This document shows, piece after piece, positions 8,959 to 18,128 of a stretch of DNA of 64,000 bases. The notes beneath the pieces were generated by a model. It had not been told where the DNA came from. It was given only the letters and a program-made list of their open reading frames with translations, and did not search any database. Each line of letters starts with the position of its first letter. Positions within the stretch are counted from its first letter, which is position 1. Both the position numbers and the translations under genes were made by a program. The DNA is from Gammaproteobacteria bacterium (GTDB taxonomy: Bacteria; Pseudomonadota; Gammaproteobacteria; SZUA-229), in the NCBI GenBank assembly GCA_013041745.1, contig JABDRN010000026.1:68652-132651 (forward strand), in the 5' to 3' direction.

Positions 8959-10914
8959 ATGTACGAACAGGTATCGCATTCATTACTGAATGAAATTCTG
9001 CAAAAACTGAATCCTGATATCAAGAGTGAGAATATTCGTCACTTCTATACTCGGCTGGGTGCAAACTTTTATTCCATATATTCTCTGTTTCATCTGCTCT
9101 ATGGTGAGCGTGACGATTTCAAGGAGCAGGCGCAGCAACTGGTCGAAACTATGGCTCGCCAGTATATCCTGCGTTCTGATGAGCTAAAGAAAATTGATAT
9201 CGAAAGAGAGAACGACCATAACTGGTTCCTCAGCCAGAAATGGACAGGTATGGCTTTATATGCTGACGGTTTCGCTGGCGACCTGAAAAACCTGGTGTCA
9301 AAAACATCGTACTTTCAGAACCTCGGTGTCAACATGGTCCATGTGATGCCTATCATGGAATGCCCCAATGGCCACAGTGATGGTGGATATGCGGTGAGCG
9401 ACTTCCGCAAGATCGATACCCGAAGAGGTACCATGGAAGATCTCGACAATCTTTCCAGAGAATTCAAAAAACGTGACATCTTACTGACGCTTGACGTCGT
9501 GCTCAATCACACCTCTAATGAACATGAATGGGCGCAGAAAGCCGCGCAGGGCGATGAGAAATACCAGGACTATTATTACGTTTTTCCTAACCGTGAAATA
9601 CCGGATATGTTCGAGGAGACAATGCCTGAAACTTTTCCGGATACCGCGCCTGGAAATTTCACCTGGATCGAGGGTATGGACAAATGGGTGATGACCGTAT
9701 TTAAAGAATTTCAGTGGGACCTCAACTACAGTAACCCTGCTGTATTTATCGAGATGATGGATGTAATCCTGTTCTGGGCAAATCATGGTGCAGATATCGT
9801 TCGTCTCGACGCGGTTGCATTCCTCTGGAAAAAGATCGGCAGCACCTGTCAGAATGAACATGAGGCGCACCTGATACTGCAACTGATGAAGGACTGCTGC
9901 CAGGTGACTGCACCCGGTGTGCTGTTCATCGCGGAAGCTATCGTGGCACCGGTGGAGGTGGCGAAGTACTTTGGTGAAGATGCGATCAATGCCAAGGAAT
10001 GTGAGATCGCCTATAACGCTACCTTCATGTCACTGCTTTGGGACGCAGTGGCGACGAAGAGTACAAAACTGCTGCAGCAGGGCATCAAGAGTTTGCCAGC
10101 AAAACTCGAGCGTGCCACCTGGCTAAACTATATTCGCTGTCATGATGATATCGGTCTTGGCTTTGATGATTTGGATATCCGTCTCGCCGGTTACGATCCA
10201 GTCGCTCACAGGCGTTTTTTGATCGATTACTACACCGGTGAGTTTAAAGAGACAGCTGCCAGAGGCAAGCCCTTCGGCCATAATGCCAAAACCGGCGATG
10301 CAAGGATATCCGGTTCCCTGGCATCGCTGGTCGGACTTGAAACCGCCATCGAAAGCGGTGATCCGAAAGCGATAGATGATGCGATCAAGATAATCATCAT
10401 GTTACATGGCATGATAATGTCTTTCGGTGGTATACCATTGCTGTATTATGGTGATGAGATCGGTACTACCAATGATTACCGTTATATCGAAGATGAGCGC
10501 AAGTCAGGCGATACACGCTGGATGCATCGTCCGACATTCGATTGGGAAAAAGCCGAGTTGCGCAATAAACCAAACACCGTCGAAGGCCGTATATTTAATG
10601 CCTTGAAGAAGATGATATCGGTGCGCAAAGAAATCCCCGCCTTTGCTGATTTCAATAACCGTGAACTACGTGATAGCGGTAACCCGCACCTGTTCGCTTT
10701 CTGCCGTGTTAATCCCCAGAACTTTTCAGACAGGGTGCTCGTGGTAGGCAATTTCGACGCGCATCCGCAGCATATGGAGTTCAGTGACATGAAGGATATC
10801 GGTTTCATGCAGCATCAGCAGTTATATGATTTATACAGCGGTGAAAAACCGGCGATGTTCAAGAATGCACTGGTGGTGCCGCCATATCACTTCTACTGGA
10901 TTCGGGCGGTTTGA
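8959..10914 (+). CDS. ams: GH13 amylosucrase / sucrose hydrolase-like
   Basis: DGGYAVSDFRKIDTRRGT, ADIVRLDAVAFLWKKIGSTCQN, VLFIAEAIVAP and RCHDDIGLGFDD match amylosucrase-type GH13. Confidence 0.83.
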   Translation: MYEQVSHSLLNEILQKLNPDIKSENIRHFYTRLGANFYSIYSLFHLLYGERDDFKEQAQQLVETMARQYILRSDELKKIDIERENDHNWFLSQKWTGMALYADGFAGDLKNLVSKTSYFQNLGVNMVHVMPIMECPNGHSDGGYAVSDFRKIDTRRGTMEDLDNLSREFKKRDILLTLDVVLNHTSNEHEWAQKAAQGDEKYQDYYYVFPNREIPDMFEETMPETFPDTAPGNFTWIEGMDKWVMTVFKEFQWDLNYSNPAVFIEMMDVILFWANHGADIVRLDAVAFLWKKIGSTCQNEHEAHLILQLMKDCCQVTAPGVLFIAEAIVAPVEVAKYFGEDAINAKECEIAYNATFMSLLWDAVATKSTKLLQQGIKSLPAKLERATWLNYIRCHDDIGLGFDDLDIRLAGYDPVAHRRFLIDYYTGEFKETAARGKPFGHNAKTGDARISGSLASLVGLETAIESGDPKAIDDAIKIIIMLHGMIMSFGGIPLLYYGDEIGTTNDYRYIEDERKSGDTRWMHRPTFDWEKAELRNKPNTVEGRIFNALKKMISVRKEIPAFADFNNRELRDSGNPHLFAFCRVNPQNFSDRVLVVGNFDAHPQHMEFSDMKDIGFMQHQQLYDLYSGEKPAMFKNALVVPPYHFYWIRAV

Positions 10915-11036
10915 GTTTGTCGATATTTCAGCTATTGACGATGGTGCCTAATTACAAGCTTCATATAAGACAGTGTCGCCAGTAAAAAAATCAATATTAG
11001 CCATAGAGACCCGGATCGGGCTAAACAGGGATATAG

Positions 11037-11432
11037 ATGAATCTCAGCTTTAACCTTGAAGATGCCAGCCAGGTCGCTATTGGCGCTTTTGCCCTGGCAG
11101 TACCGGTTTCATTTTCGGAGGAAGCATGGAAGTTAGGTGAGTCCTTACCCTTGATTAACCTGTTGCTGGTTTTTATTTTATCTGTCGTGTTTCTAGGATT
11201 ATTCGCATACCAGAGTGTATTTCAGTCAAACATAAAATACAGGATCTCTGTATTCCTGCTGCGGATAGTTATCGCATACCTGATCGCCGCTGTTGTCGTT
11301 TCGCTGGTTTTGATTGCCCTGGACAAATTTCCTTTATTTTCAGAGCCGATGGTGGCGTTGAAACGACTGATCATCATTGCTATGCCGGCGTCGATGGGCG
11401 CTATCATCGTCGATAGTTTCGATAAGGAATAA
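11037..11432 (+). CDS. DUF2391-like integral membrane protein
   Basis: 131 aa multi-[23 protein letters not shown]-type N-terminus. Confidence 0.55.
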   Translation: MNLSFNLEDASQVAIGAFALAVPVSFSEEAWKLGESLPLINLLLVFILSVVFLGLFAYQSVFQSNIKYRISVFLLRIVIAYLIAAVVVSLVLIALDKFPLFSEPMVALKRLIIIAMPASMGAIIVDSFDKE

Positions 11433-11460
11433 CGCCTCAAACGAACGCAGAGACTATTCT

Positions 11461-12840
11461 TTATACTTCCTGAAAATACCCGATTCTTCCGTTACGACAT
11501 TCAAGCAGGATGTTTTTACTGTTGCTTATGACGGTTCTCAATTCATTCAATGAATGGATATGCTGATCATTTGCTTTGACGATCAGTTCGCCCACGGGCC
11601 ATTCCATGTCGTCAGCCTGCGTTCCCTGGTGGACATGTGTGACTGCAAGTGCGGGCTCGTCCTGGTCGATGATCTGCAGCATATCTATCCTGGCGTTGGC
11701 ATCGACTTCATGCATGGCCTCGATGATCTCGAAACTGAGCTGCTGGATGATCATGCCGAACACTTCGAGATATTCTCTCTCGTTAACGATCGGGTATGAG
11801 ACGATACCTTTCTCTGGATTGCGCATGGCATTGGCAGTCGTAGTGCTGATCTCACCATCTCTGAGATATTTCAGCTCGACCTGCTTGCCGATCGGGATCA
11901 GTTTTATCACATCAAAAATATTTTTATGCCTGAAACGTCCTTCTTCACCGATGACGATGCCGTGACGATCGAACTCGATATCATTGACCGAGATGATCAC
12001 ATCACGTGCTCGAATGCCGGCCGCTTCGAGAAAACCCTTTGCCTCGACCTTGGCAACGATGACACCTTTAGGTGTTGACTGTTTTAAAAGTGTATTGAAG
12101 TTGCTGGCATTTTTTTGAAGCTTGCCGCCGAGGCCGGCGAACAGCGGCTCATTATGCTGCAACAGGTTATCGATGATGATCTTTACAAATCCGGCAGGAG
12201 TGATAAAACCGATATTTTCAGCGCCGATCATCACGGCTGTATTCAATCCGACTACCTTGCCATCACTGGAGATACTCGGCCCGCCGGAGTTTCCCGGGTT
12301 GATGGCCGCGTCTGTGACGAATCGTTCTGTCGTATACTCGGAACCAGAAACGAAGTTCGTTATCTCGCCACCGGAAACATTCGGTTCGACCATCCCCATC
12401 GGGTAGCCGATAGCTTTTATCTCTTCACCCCTGGACAGGGTGGAGCCCTCCTTCAATTCCAGGTACTCGATATCACTGAAGGCGAGGGTCTTGAATCGTT
12501 CAAGCTCACCGTCTGAAAGTTTGATCAGGGCAACATCTGGTTCCAGTTGTTTTACCAGACCGACAACATCAGCTTCGAACCTTTCTTCACTGGTCAGCAT
12601 CGAGCTGACTTTAATCTTGACCGCATTCCTGGCGACATGTGCATTGGTTACGATATGTCCTTCGAGATTCTTGTATTTAATAAAAAAACCGGAACCAGCC
12701 CAGCTTGCGGGAATCTTGATCGCCGGATTCATCACCGACCGAATATCTTCGTCAAGGTTTCCTTCGATATGGATCTGAACCACGCCAGCCATCATCTGTT
12801 TCGCGATATGTGTGAAGCTACTGTTTTTCTTTGTCATCAC
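11461..12840 (-). CDS. Trypsin-like (S1C/HtrA-like) serine protease with PDZ-like region, no signal peptide apparent
   Basis: IVTNAHVAR (His), PDVALIKLSD (Asp), INPGNSGGPSIS (Ser) triad; PDZ-like KGFLEAAGIRARDVIISVNDIEFD. Confidence 0.8.
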   Translation of the reverse strand: MMTKKNSSFTHIAKQMMAGVVQIHIEGNLDEDIRSVMNPAIKIPASWAGSGFFIKYKNLEGHIVTNAHVARNAVKIKVSSMLTSEERFEADVVGLVKQLEPDVALIKLSDGELERFKTLAFSDIEYLELKEGSTLSRGEEIKAIGYPMGMVEPNVSGGEITNFVSGSEYTTERFVTDAAINPGNSGGPSISSDGKVVGLNTAVMIGAENIGFITPAGFVKIIIDNLLQHNEPLFAGLGGKLQKNASNFNTLLKQSTPKGVIVAKVEAKGFLEAAGIRARDVIISVNDIEFDRHGIVIGEEGRFRHKNIFDVIKLIPIGKQVELKYLRDGEISTTTANAMRNPEKGIVSYPIVNEREYLEVFGMIIQQLSFEIIEAMHEVDANARIDMLQIIDQDEPALAVTHVHQGTQADDMEWPVGELIVKANDQHIHSLNELRTVISNSKNILLECRNGRIGYFQEV

Positions 12841-13348
12841 TTCCTCTTATCGTCAACCAGTGCTCATGATCAGTTGTTAGCAATTGCTTGATGAATTTAT
12901 ATCCCCGCTGCAGGTTCAGCCTGGCCTGTTGTGACAGTTCCTGGCCTAGCCCGAAATTATAACCACGAATCGATAGCATATATGATGGCGGTGGTATGCG
13001 CTGGTTTATCTGCTGGTATACATCCAGTACCGAAGCTGGACTCATGGCATGTGTGGTATAACTATTATCACGATCGGGATGCAGTTGGTAAAATTCATAA
13101 GGTGCTTCAGCAGATACGCTGGCATCGATAAACAGTACACGATCTCGATGCTCGATATCGACCGAGTGTTCTATCTGTAACTGGTAATCGGTCAACAGCT
13201 CGACATCATCGAGGTAACGTTCGGAGGGTTTGTCTATTTCGAGCAGCTCAAACATCGCTGGACCAAGGCCATCGTCACCGCGTGACGGATTACCATAGGT
13301 AAAGATCAGTGTCGGTGCTATATCGTTATACGGTTCTGCTGATTTCAC
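12818..13348 (-). CDS. hoxW: NiFe hydrogenase maturation endopeptidase (HoxW/HyaD family)
   Basis: TLIFTYGNPSRGDDGLGPAMFELLE; overlaps the 3' end of hoxH. Confidence 0.8.
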   Translation of the reverse strand: MKSAEPYNDIAPTLIFTYGNPSRGDDGLGPAMFELLEIDKPSERYLDDVELLTDYQLQIEHSVDIEHRDRVLFIDASVSAEAPYEFYQLHPDRDNSYTTHAMSPASVLDVYQQINQRIPPPSYMLSIRGYNFGLGQELSQQARLNLQRGYKFIKQLLTTDHEHWLTIRGSDDKEKQ

Positions 13349-14831
13349 CCGTTACTCTTTTTTCAAGACGATCTATCAACTCATCATTCGCATTGATCAG
13401 GTTGATCTGTAGAGGCATCTTACCGATAGCGTGGGTGGCACATGACAGGCATGGGTCATAGGCGCGCACCGCTACCTCGACCTGGTTGAGCAGCGCTTCG
13501 CTTAGTTTGTTGCCATCGAGATACTGGCTGGCGACCTTGCGTATCGATTCATTCATCGCCTGGTTGTTATTGGTGGTCGATACGATCAGGTTGGCTTTTT
13601 CCACGATGCCATCATCGTTGATCTCATAATGGTGGAACAGGGTGCCGCGCGGTGCTTCGATTACACCGATACCGGTACTCTGAAGTTCGCCCCTGTTGAG
13701 CAGCTCCGTTCCCGAGATATCGCTGTCGTTCAAAAGCTCTTTGATGGCTTCGGCGCAATGCAATACTTCGATCAGACGTGCCCAGTGAAAAGCCAGAGTC
13801 GACTGTATGGGCAGGCCTTTTCCTGTAGCGATAAATTCCTGGCGCTCTTTCTCTGCCATCGGCGTGGTGAAGAAATCACAGTTATTGACCCTGGCCAATG
13901 GTCCAACACGATACCAGCCATCATCCTGCCCGAGAGAAGTGATGAACGGAAACTTCATATAACTCCAGTTCTTCACACCTTCTTTTATGTAGTCACCATA
14001 GCGGGTGTAATCGACGTGGTCAAAGATGACATTGCCTTTATCATCTTTCGCACGCAGGCCGCCATGGTAGATGTCAAAGGCACCGTCCTCAGCGATCAGG
14101 CTGAGCATGTTGCTGTCTATGGTGCCAAACGACATATGGTAATCATAGTGCTCGAAGAAGATACGTTTGATCAGGTCGACCGCATCCTGTGACCAACTGA
14201 TCATCTGTTCGATATCTTGTTTCAGGTAATCGATCTCTTTTTTACTCACGTTCTTGTTGACGCCACCGGGGATCGCACCGGTACCATGAATCCGTTTGCC
14301 GGAGGTGATGCGTATCACTTCCTGGCCATATTTTCGAAGCAGCACGCCCTGTTTAGCGATCTCCGGGCTGTCTTCGATAACCCCGATGATATTGCGATGA
14401 CGGACATCGTCATCGAAGCCGAACAGCAGGTCAGGCGAACACAGGTGAAAGAAATGCAGGGCATGTGATTGCAGTGTCTGGCCAAAATGCATCAGCCGTC
14501 TGATCTTTTCTGCGGTGGCTGTGAGTTCGGTGGCACCGACGATCATGTCGGTTGCTTTGGCAGCAGCGAGGTGATGGCTTACCGGGCAGATGCCGCACAG
14601 GCGCTGAACCAGTACCGGCAATTCCCAGTAGGGCCTGCCCTGGATAAATTTTTCGAAACCACGAAATTCGGAGATGTGAAGCCGAGCCTGTTTGATGTTC
14701 AGGTTCTCATCCTGCAGTAAGGTTACCTTGCCATGACCTTCTACACGGGTCAGTGGATTGATGACAATACGTTCCAGGTCTTTCGGGTTGTCTGCAGTTT
14801 CCAGCTGTGATGTTATTGTCTCTGATGACAT
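13326..14831 (-). CDS. hoxH: NAD-reducing NiFe hydrogenase large subunit HoxH
   Basis: RVEGHGKVTL, LCGICPVSHHLAAAKA and C-terminal DPCLSCATHAIG with processable tail. Confidence 0.92.
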   Translation of the reverse strand: MSSETITSQLETADNPKDLERIVINPLTRVEGHGKVTLLQDENLNIKQARLHISEFRGFEKFIQGRPYWELPVLVQRLCGICPVSHHLAAAKATDMIVGATELTATAEKIRRLMHFGQTLQSHALHFFHLCSPDLLFGFDDDVRHRNIIGVIEDSPEIAKQGVLLRKYGQEVIRITSGKRIHGTGAIPGGVNKNVSKKEIDYLKQDIEQMISWSQDAVDLIKRIFFEHYDYHMSFGTIDSNMLSLIAEDGAFDIYHGGLRAKDDKGNVIFDHVDYTRYGDYIKEGVKNWSYMKFPFITSLGQDDGWYRVGPLARVNNCDFFTTPMAEKERQEFIATGKGLPIQSTLAFHWARLIEVLHCAEAIKELLNDSDISGTELLNRGELQSTGIGVIEAPRGTLFHHYEINDDGIVEKANLIVSTTNNNQAMNESIRKVASQYLDGNKLSEALLNQVEVAVRAYDPCLSCATHAIGKMPLQINLINANDELIDRLEKRVTGEISRTV

Positions 14832-14876
14832 TTTGATCTCTCTTTTTCGCTGTTAGTGCTAATTGGTTTATCTGGC

Positions 14877-15482
14877 TTAGTCATAGTGGATCAATGAATA
14901 CGGAAAAGTTATCTCTTCTCCGGCCAGGATTTCATTCAGGAATGTCCATAACGTATCTGCCGATGGTGGGCAGCCGGGCAGGAAATAATCGATCTTGACC
15001 ACTTCATGAACCGGGTGAACCTTGTCCAGCAGCAGCGGGATTTCAGGGTCATCCGGTATCTGAGGGTTTTCCACACCGATGCCATTGATATAGGCTTCTA
15101 CAAGGCATTCCTTGAGCTCGAACTGGTTGCGCATGGCGGGTACGCCGCCATTCACCGCACAGGCGCCGACAGCGACCAGTATCTTGCAATGCCGGCGAAA
15201 GTCTCTTAATACTTCGACATTTTCCGCGTTGGCGACGCCGCCCTCGATCAGGCCGATGTCACAGGGGCCGACCTCCTTTATATCCGTTATCGGTGATCGG
15301 TCAAACTCCACCAGTTCGACCAGCTGCAGTATGCGTTCGTCGATATCCAGAAATGACATGTGGCAGCCAAAGCAGCCGCATAGTGCGGCGGTGGCGATAC
15401 GTGGTTTCTGCTTCTCTCCGCTTTCGTTGACGGTGTTATCTGTCATCTCAGTCATTAGCGTTTTCCTGCTGATTGTTGGCAC
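14877..15482 (-). CDS. hoxY: NiFe hydrogenase small subunit HoxY
   Basis: ALCGCFGCHMSFLDIDERIL, VGACAVNGGVPAMRN, PGCPPSADTLW. Confidence 0.9.
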   Translation of the reverse strand: MPTISRKTLMTEMTDNTVNESGEKQKPRIATAALCGCFGCHMSFLDIDERILQLVELVEFDRSPITDIKEVGPCDIGLIEGGVANAENVEVLRDFRRHCKILVAVGACAVNGGVPAMRNQFELKECLVEAYINGIGVENPQIPDDPEIPLLLDKVHPVHEVVKIDYFLPGCPPSADTLWTFLNEILAGEEITFPYSLIHYD

Positions 15483-16185
15483 TGGCTACATCACCGACCA
15501 CACTGATCGGTTTGTTATCATAGAGGCGATCACCGATGGGCTGGTCGTAGCCGACATGTTTTGGCAATATGGCACCCACAGGGCAGACAGAAACGGCTTT
15601 GTCACTGGCAGACAGCGCGCTATTACCGAGTTTCCCGCTGGCTGAATTGATCACCAGGCGGCTCTCCAGTCCACGACCGGTGATCGAGAAAACATTCTTT
15701 TTATCGACATCACGACTGGCCCTGACACAGAGCTCACATAATATGCAGCGATTAAAATCGATCGCGATATCCGGATGTGAGGCGTCGACGCTGCGCTTGG
15801 GAAAAAAGTGGGTGTAGTGCGGGCTTAACATGCGTGTGTAATAAGCCACGGCCTGAAGCTGGCAGGCGCCACTTTTTTCACAGCCAGGGCAGACATGGTT
15901 GCCTTCGACGAATAACATCTGCAGGATATTTCGCCGCTGTTCCATTATGCGTTCTGAACTGTTATCGACCTCCAGGCCTTCTGCAGCGGGTAGGGTACAG
16001 GCACTCATATGACGGCCATTGACGTCGACAATGCACACCCTGCAGCTGCCATGTGGTGCGAACTCCGGGTTGTGGCACAGGTGGGGTATATACTCGCCGG
16101 CCCTGAGGGCGGCATCCATGATGGTATCGCCATCCTGAAATGGTATGCTTTTTCCATCCAGTTTGAACGTTTTTTCAGTGCTCAT
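15448..16185 (-). CDS. hoxU: Hydrogenase diaphorase subunit HoxU (2Fe-2S/4Fe-4S)
   Basis: HLCHNPEFAPHGSCRVCIVDVNG, CPGCEKSGACQLQ, CILCELCVRA. Confidence 0.9.
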   Translation of the reverse strand: MSTEKTFKLDGKSIPFQDGDTIMDAALRAGEYIPHLCHNPEFAPHGSCRVCIVDVNGRHMSACTLPAAEGLEVDNSSERIMEQRRNILQMLFVEGNHVCPGCEKSGACQLQAVAYYTRMLSPHYTHFFPKRSVDASHPDIAIDFNRCILCELCVRASRDVDKKNVFSITGRGLESRLVINSASGKLGNSALSASDKAVSVCPVGAILPKHVGYDQPIGDRLYDNKPISVVGDVASANNQQENAND

Positions 16186-17999
16186 GATTCATCCTGTCCG
16201 GCTGTATTTAATAATGGTTCGTACTCGATATGGGCTTCAGCATCGTCACGTCCGGTGATCTGTCTGGATTCTTCCAGTGCGGCATCGAGGTCAAAAGCGG
16301 GTTCGAAGCCCCTGTTAGCCAGTCTCTGCATATAGATCTGTGGAAATTTTTCCAGGGTATCGAGCACCGGTTTAGGTGCGGTAACGCCAAGCCCGCAATG
16401 GCTGTTCTGCTGCATAATCTGCCCGATGTTCTCCATCTCTTTGAGATCGTTGTGAGTGGCGTGACCAACCATGACTTTATCGACCAGGTCTTTCATCAGT
16501 GCCCCGCCGACCCGGCAAGGGGTACAGAATCCACAGCTCTCATGGCAGAAGAAGTGGCAGAAGTTCTGAACCATTTCCAGCATATCACGCTGCTGGTTGA
16601 ATATCATGAATGAGCCGCCTGTAGAAAGGTCTTCAAAAGCGATGCTGCGATGAAACTCCTGTGCGGGGACGGTCGAGCCCGCAGCGCCTGCGACCTGAAC
16701 GGCCTGCGTGTCGTGAGCGCCGCAGTCTTCGAGTACCTGTTCTATGGAGACGCCAAATGGGTATTCATATATGCCGGGACGTGCACAGTCACCACTGATA
16801 CTGAGCAGCTTGGTGCCAGTTGATTCACTGCTACCGACGGAGCCATACCAGTCGGCACCGAATACCGCAATCTTGGCTGCAGCGACGAAAGTCTCGACGT
16901 TATTGACCACAGTCGGCTGGTTACAAAAACCATTTGTTACAGGAAAAGGGGGCCGTTTGCGTGGGATACCGCGTTTGCCTTCCAGCGATTCGATGAGCGA
17001 AGATTCTTCACCACATATGTAGGCACCGGCACCCAGGTGAATGTCTATGTCAAAATCAAAGCCCTCATGGCCACAGATATTTTTACCGAGCAGGTTTGCA
17101 TCACGTCTTTTCTGTAGTGTCTGCTCCAGGTCATCAAGCAAATAACGGTATTCGCCACGAAGGTAGATATAACCTTTTTTAGCACCGATGATGCCGGCAC
17201 AGAGCGTCATACCTTCGCAGACATTATCTGCATAACTATTCAATAGTATGCGATCTTTGAATGTGCCAGGTTCACCTTCATCGGCATTACATACCACGTA
17301 ATGTTGATCGGAATCTGTATCACGGCAAAAACGCCATTTCAGCGCTGTCTTGAAACCGGCACCGCCACGGCCACGCAGACCGGACTGTTCTAAAATCTCG
17401 AGCAGAGCATCGCTGCCATTTTTTTGCAACGACTCGATGGCGCTGCCATTGATGATCTTGTCATCGAGCAGGATGTCGCTGCGCTGGATATTGTCTTCCA
17501 CAACGAAGAACGATGCTGGCCAGTCGCTCAGCGGAGTATCCTCTTCGATCAGTTCCGCGATCTTACTGATGCGCTCTTCATTTAAACCGGAAACAGTCAT
17601 GCCATTGACCAGTAGAGCGGGTCCCTGGTCACAGATACCGGTGCACGAAGTCACGCTGACTGTCACCCTGCCGTCTATCCTGGGAGTACCGGGTTCGATA
17701 TCGAGCTTTTCACAGAGGCTATCGATCAGGGACTGGTTACCGAGCATGCGGTCAGTGATGTTGTCACTGAAAAGTATGTCAAAAGTGCCGCGGGCTTTAC
17801 GGTGCAGGAAGCTATAGAAATCGATAACGCCATAGATCTGAACAGCTGGCAGATTCAGTTTGCTTGCCAGTATCTCGACAGCATTCTCAGGGATATAAGA
17901 ATAACGCTGCTGGATCGCGCACAGATCCTGCAGCAGGAGTTCAGGTGCATTTTCAGTAGCGGATAGAAGCTCGCTTACGAAGTTTTCGATGTTCTTCAT
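16182..17999 (-). CDS. hoxF: Hydrogenase diaphorase subunit HoxF with N-terminal NuoE/HoxE-like domain
   Basis: RGRGGAGFKTALKW, VCNADEGEPGTFKDR, GAGAYICGEESSLIES, ESCGFCTPCRVG. Confidence 0.92.
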   Translation of the reverse strand: MKNIENFVSELLSATENAPELLLQDLCAIQQRYSYIPENAVEILASKLNLPAVQIYGVIDFYSFLHRKARGTFDILFSDNITDRMLGNQSLIDSLCEKLDIEPGTPRIDGRVTVSVTSCTGICDQGPALLVNGMTVSGLNEERISKIAELIEEDTPLSDWPASFFVVEDNIQRSDILLDDKIINGSAIESLQKNGSDALLEILEQSGLRGRGGAGFKTALKWRFCRDTDSDQHYVVCNADEGEPGTFKDRILLNSYADNVCEGMTLCAGIIGAKKGYIYLRGEYRYLLDDLEQTLQKRRDANLLGKNICGHEGFDFDIDIHLGAGAYICGEESSLIESLEGKRGIPRKRPPFPVTNGFCNQPTVVNNVETFVAAAKIAVFGADWYGSVGSSESTGTKLLSISGDCARPGIYEYPFGVSIEQVLEDCGAHDTQAVQVAGAAGSTVPAQEFHRSIAFEDLSTGGSFMIFNQQRDMLEMVQNFCHFFCHESCGFCTPCRVGGALMKDLVDKVMVGHATHNDLKEMENIGQIMQQNSHCGLGVTAPKPVLDTLEKFPQIYMQRLANRGFEPAFDLDAALEESRQITGRDDAEAHIEYEPLLNTAGQDES

Positions 18000-18128
18000 G
18001 CGTTAAATCTGCCTCAGGTTAATCTGTTTCATTGTTAACGAGAATCCTACATCCATTATGGGTCAAATAGCTGGATTCAACAAATAATTTTTTGCTGCAG
18101 ATAGAGATATCACTCTCGTTTTGCTAGC

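Noticed and set aside
15112-15645. 177-aa plus-strand ORF antisense to hoxY/hoxU
   Set aside because: Complement of GC-balanced conserved coding sequence; serine/arginine-rich antisense composition.
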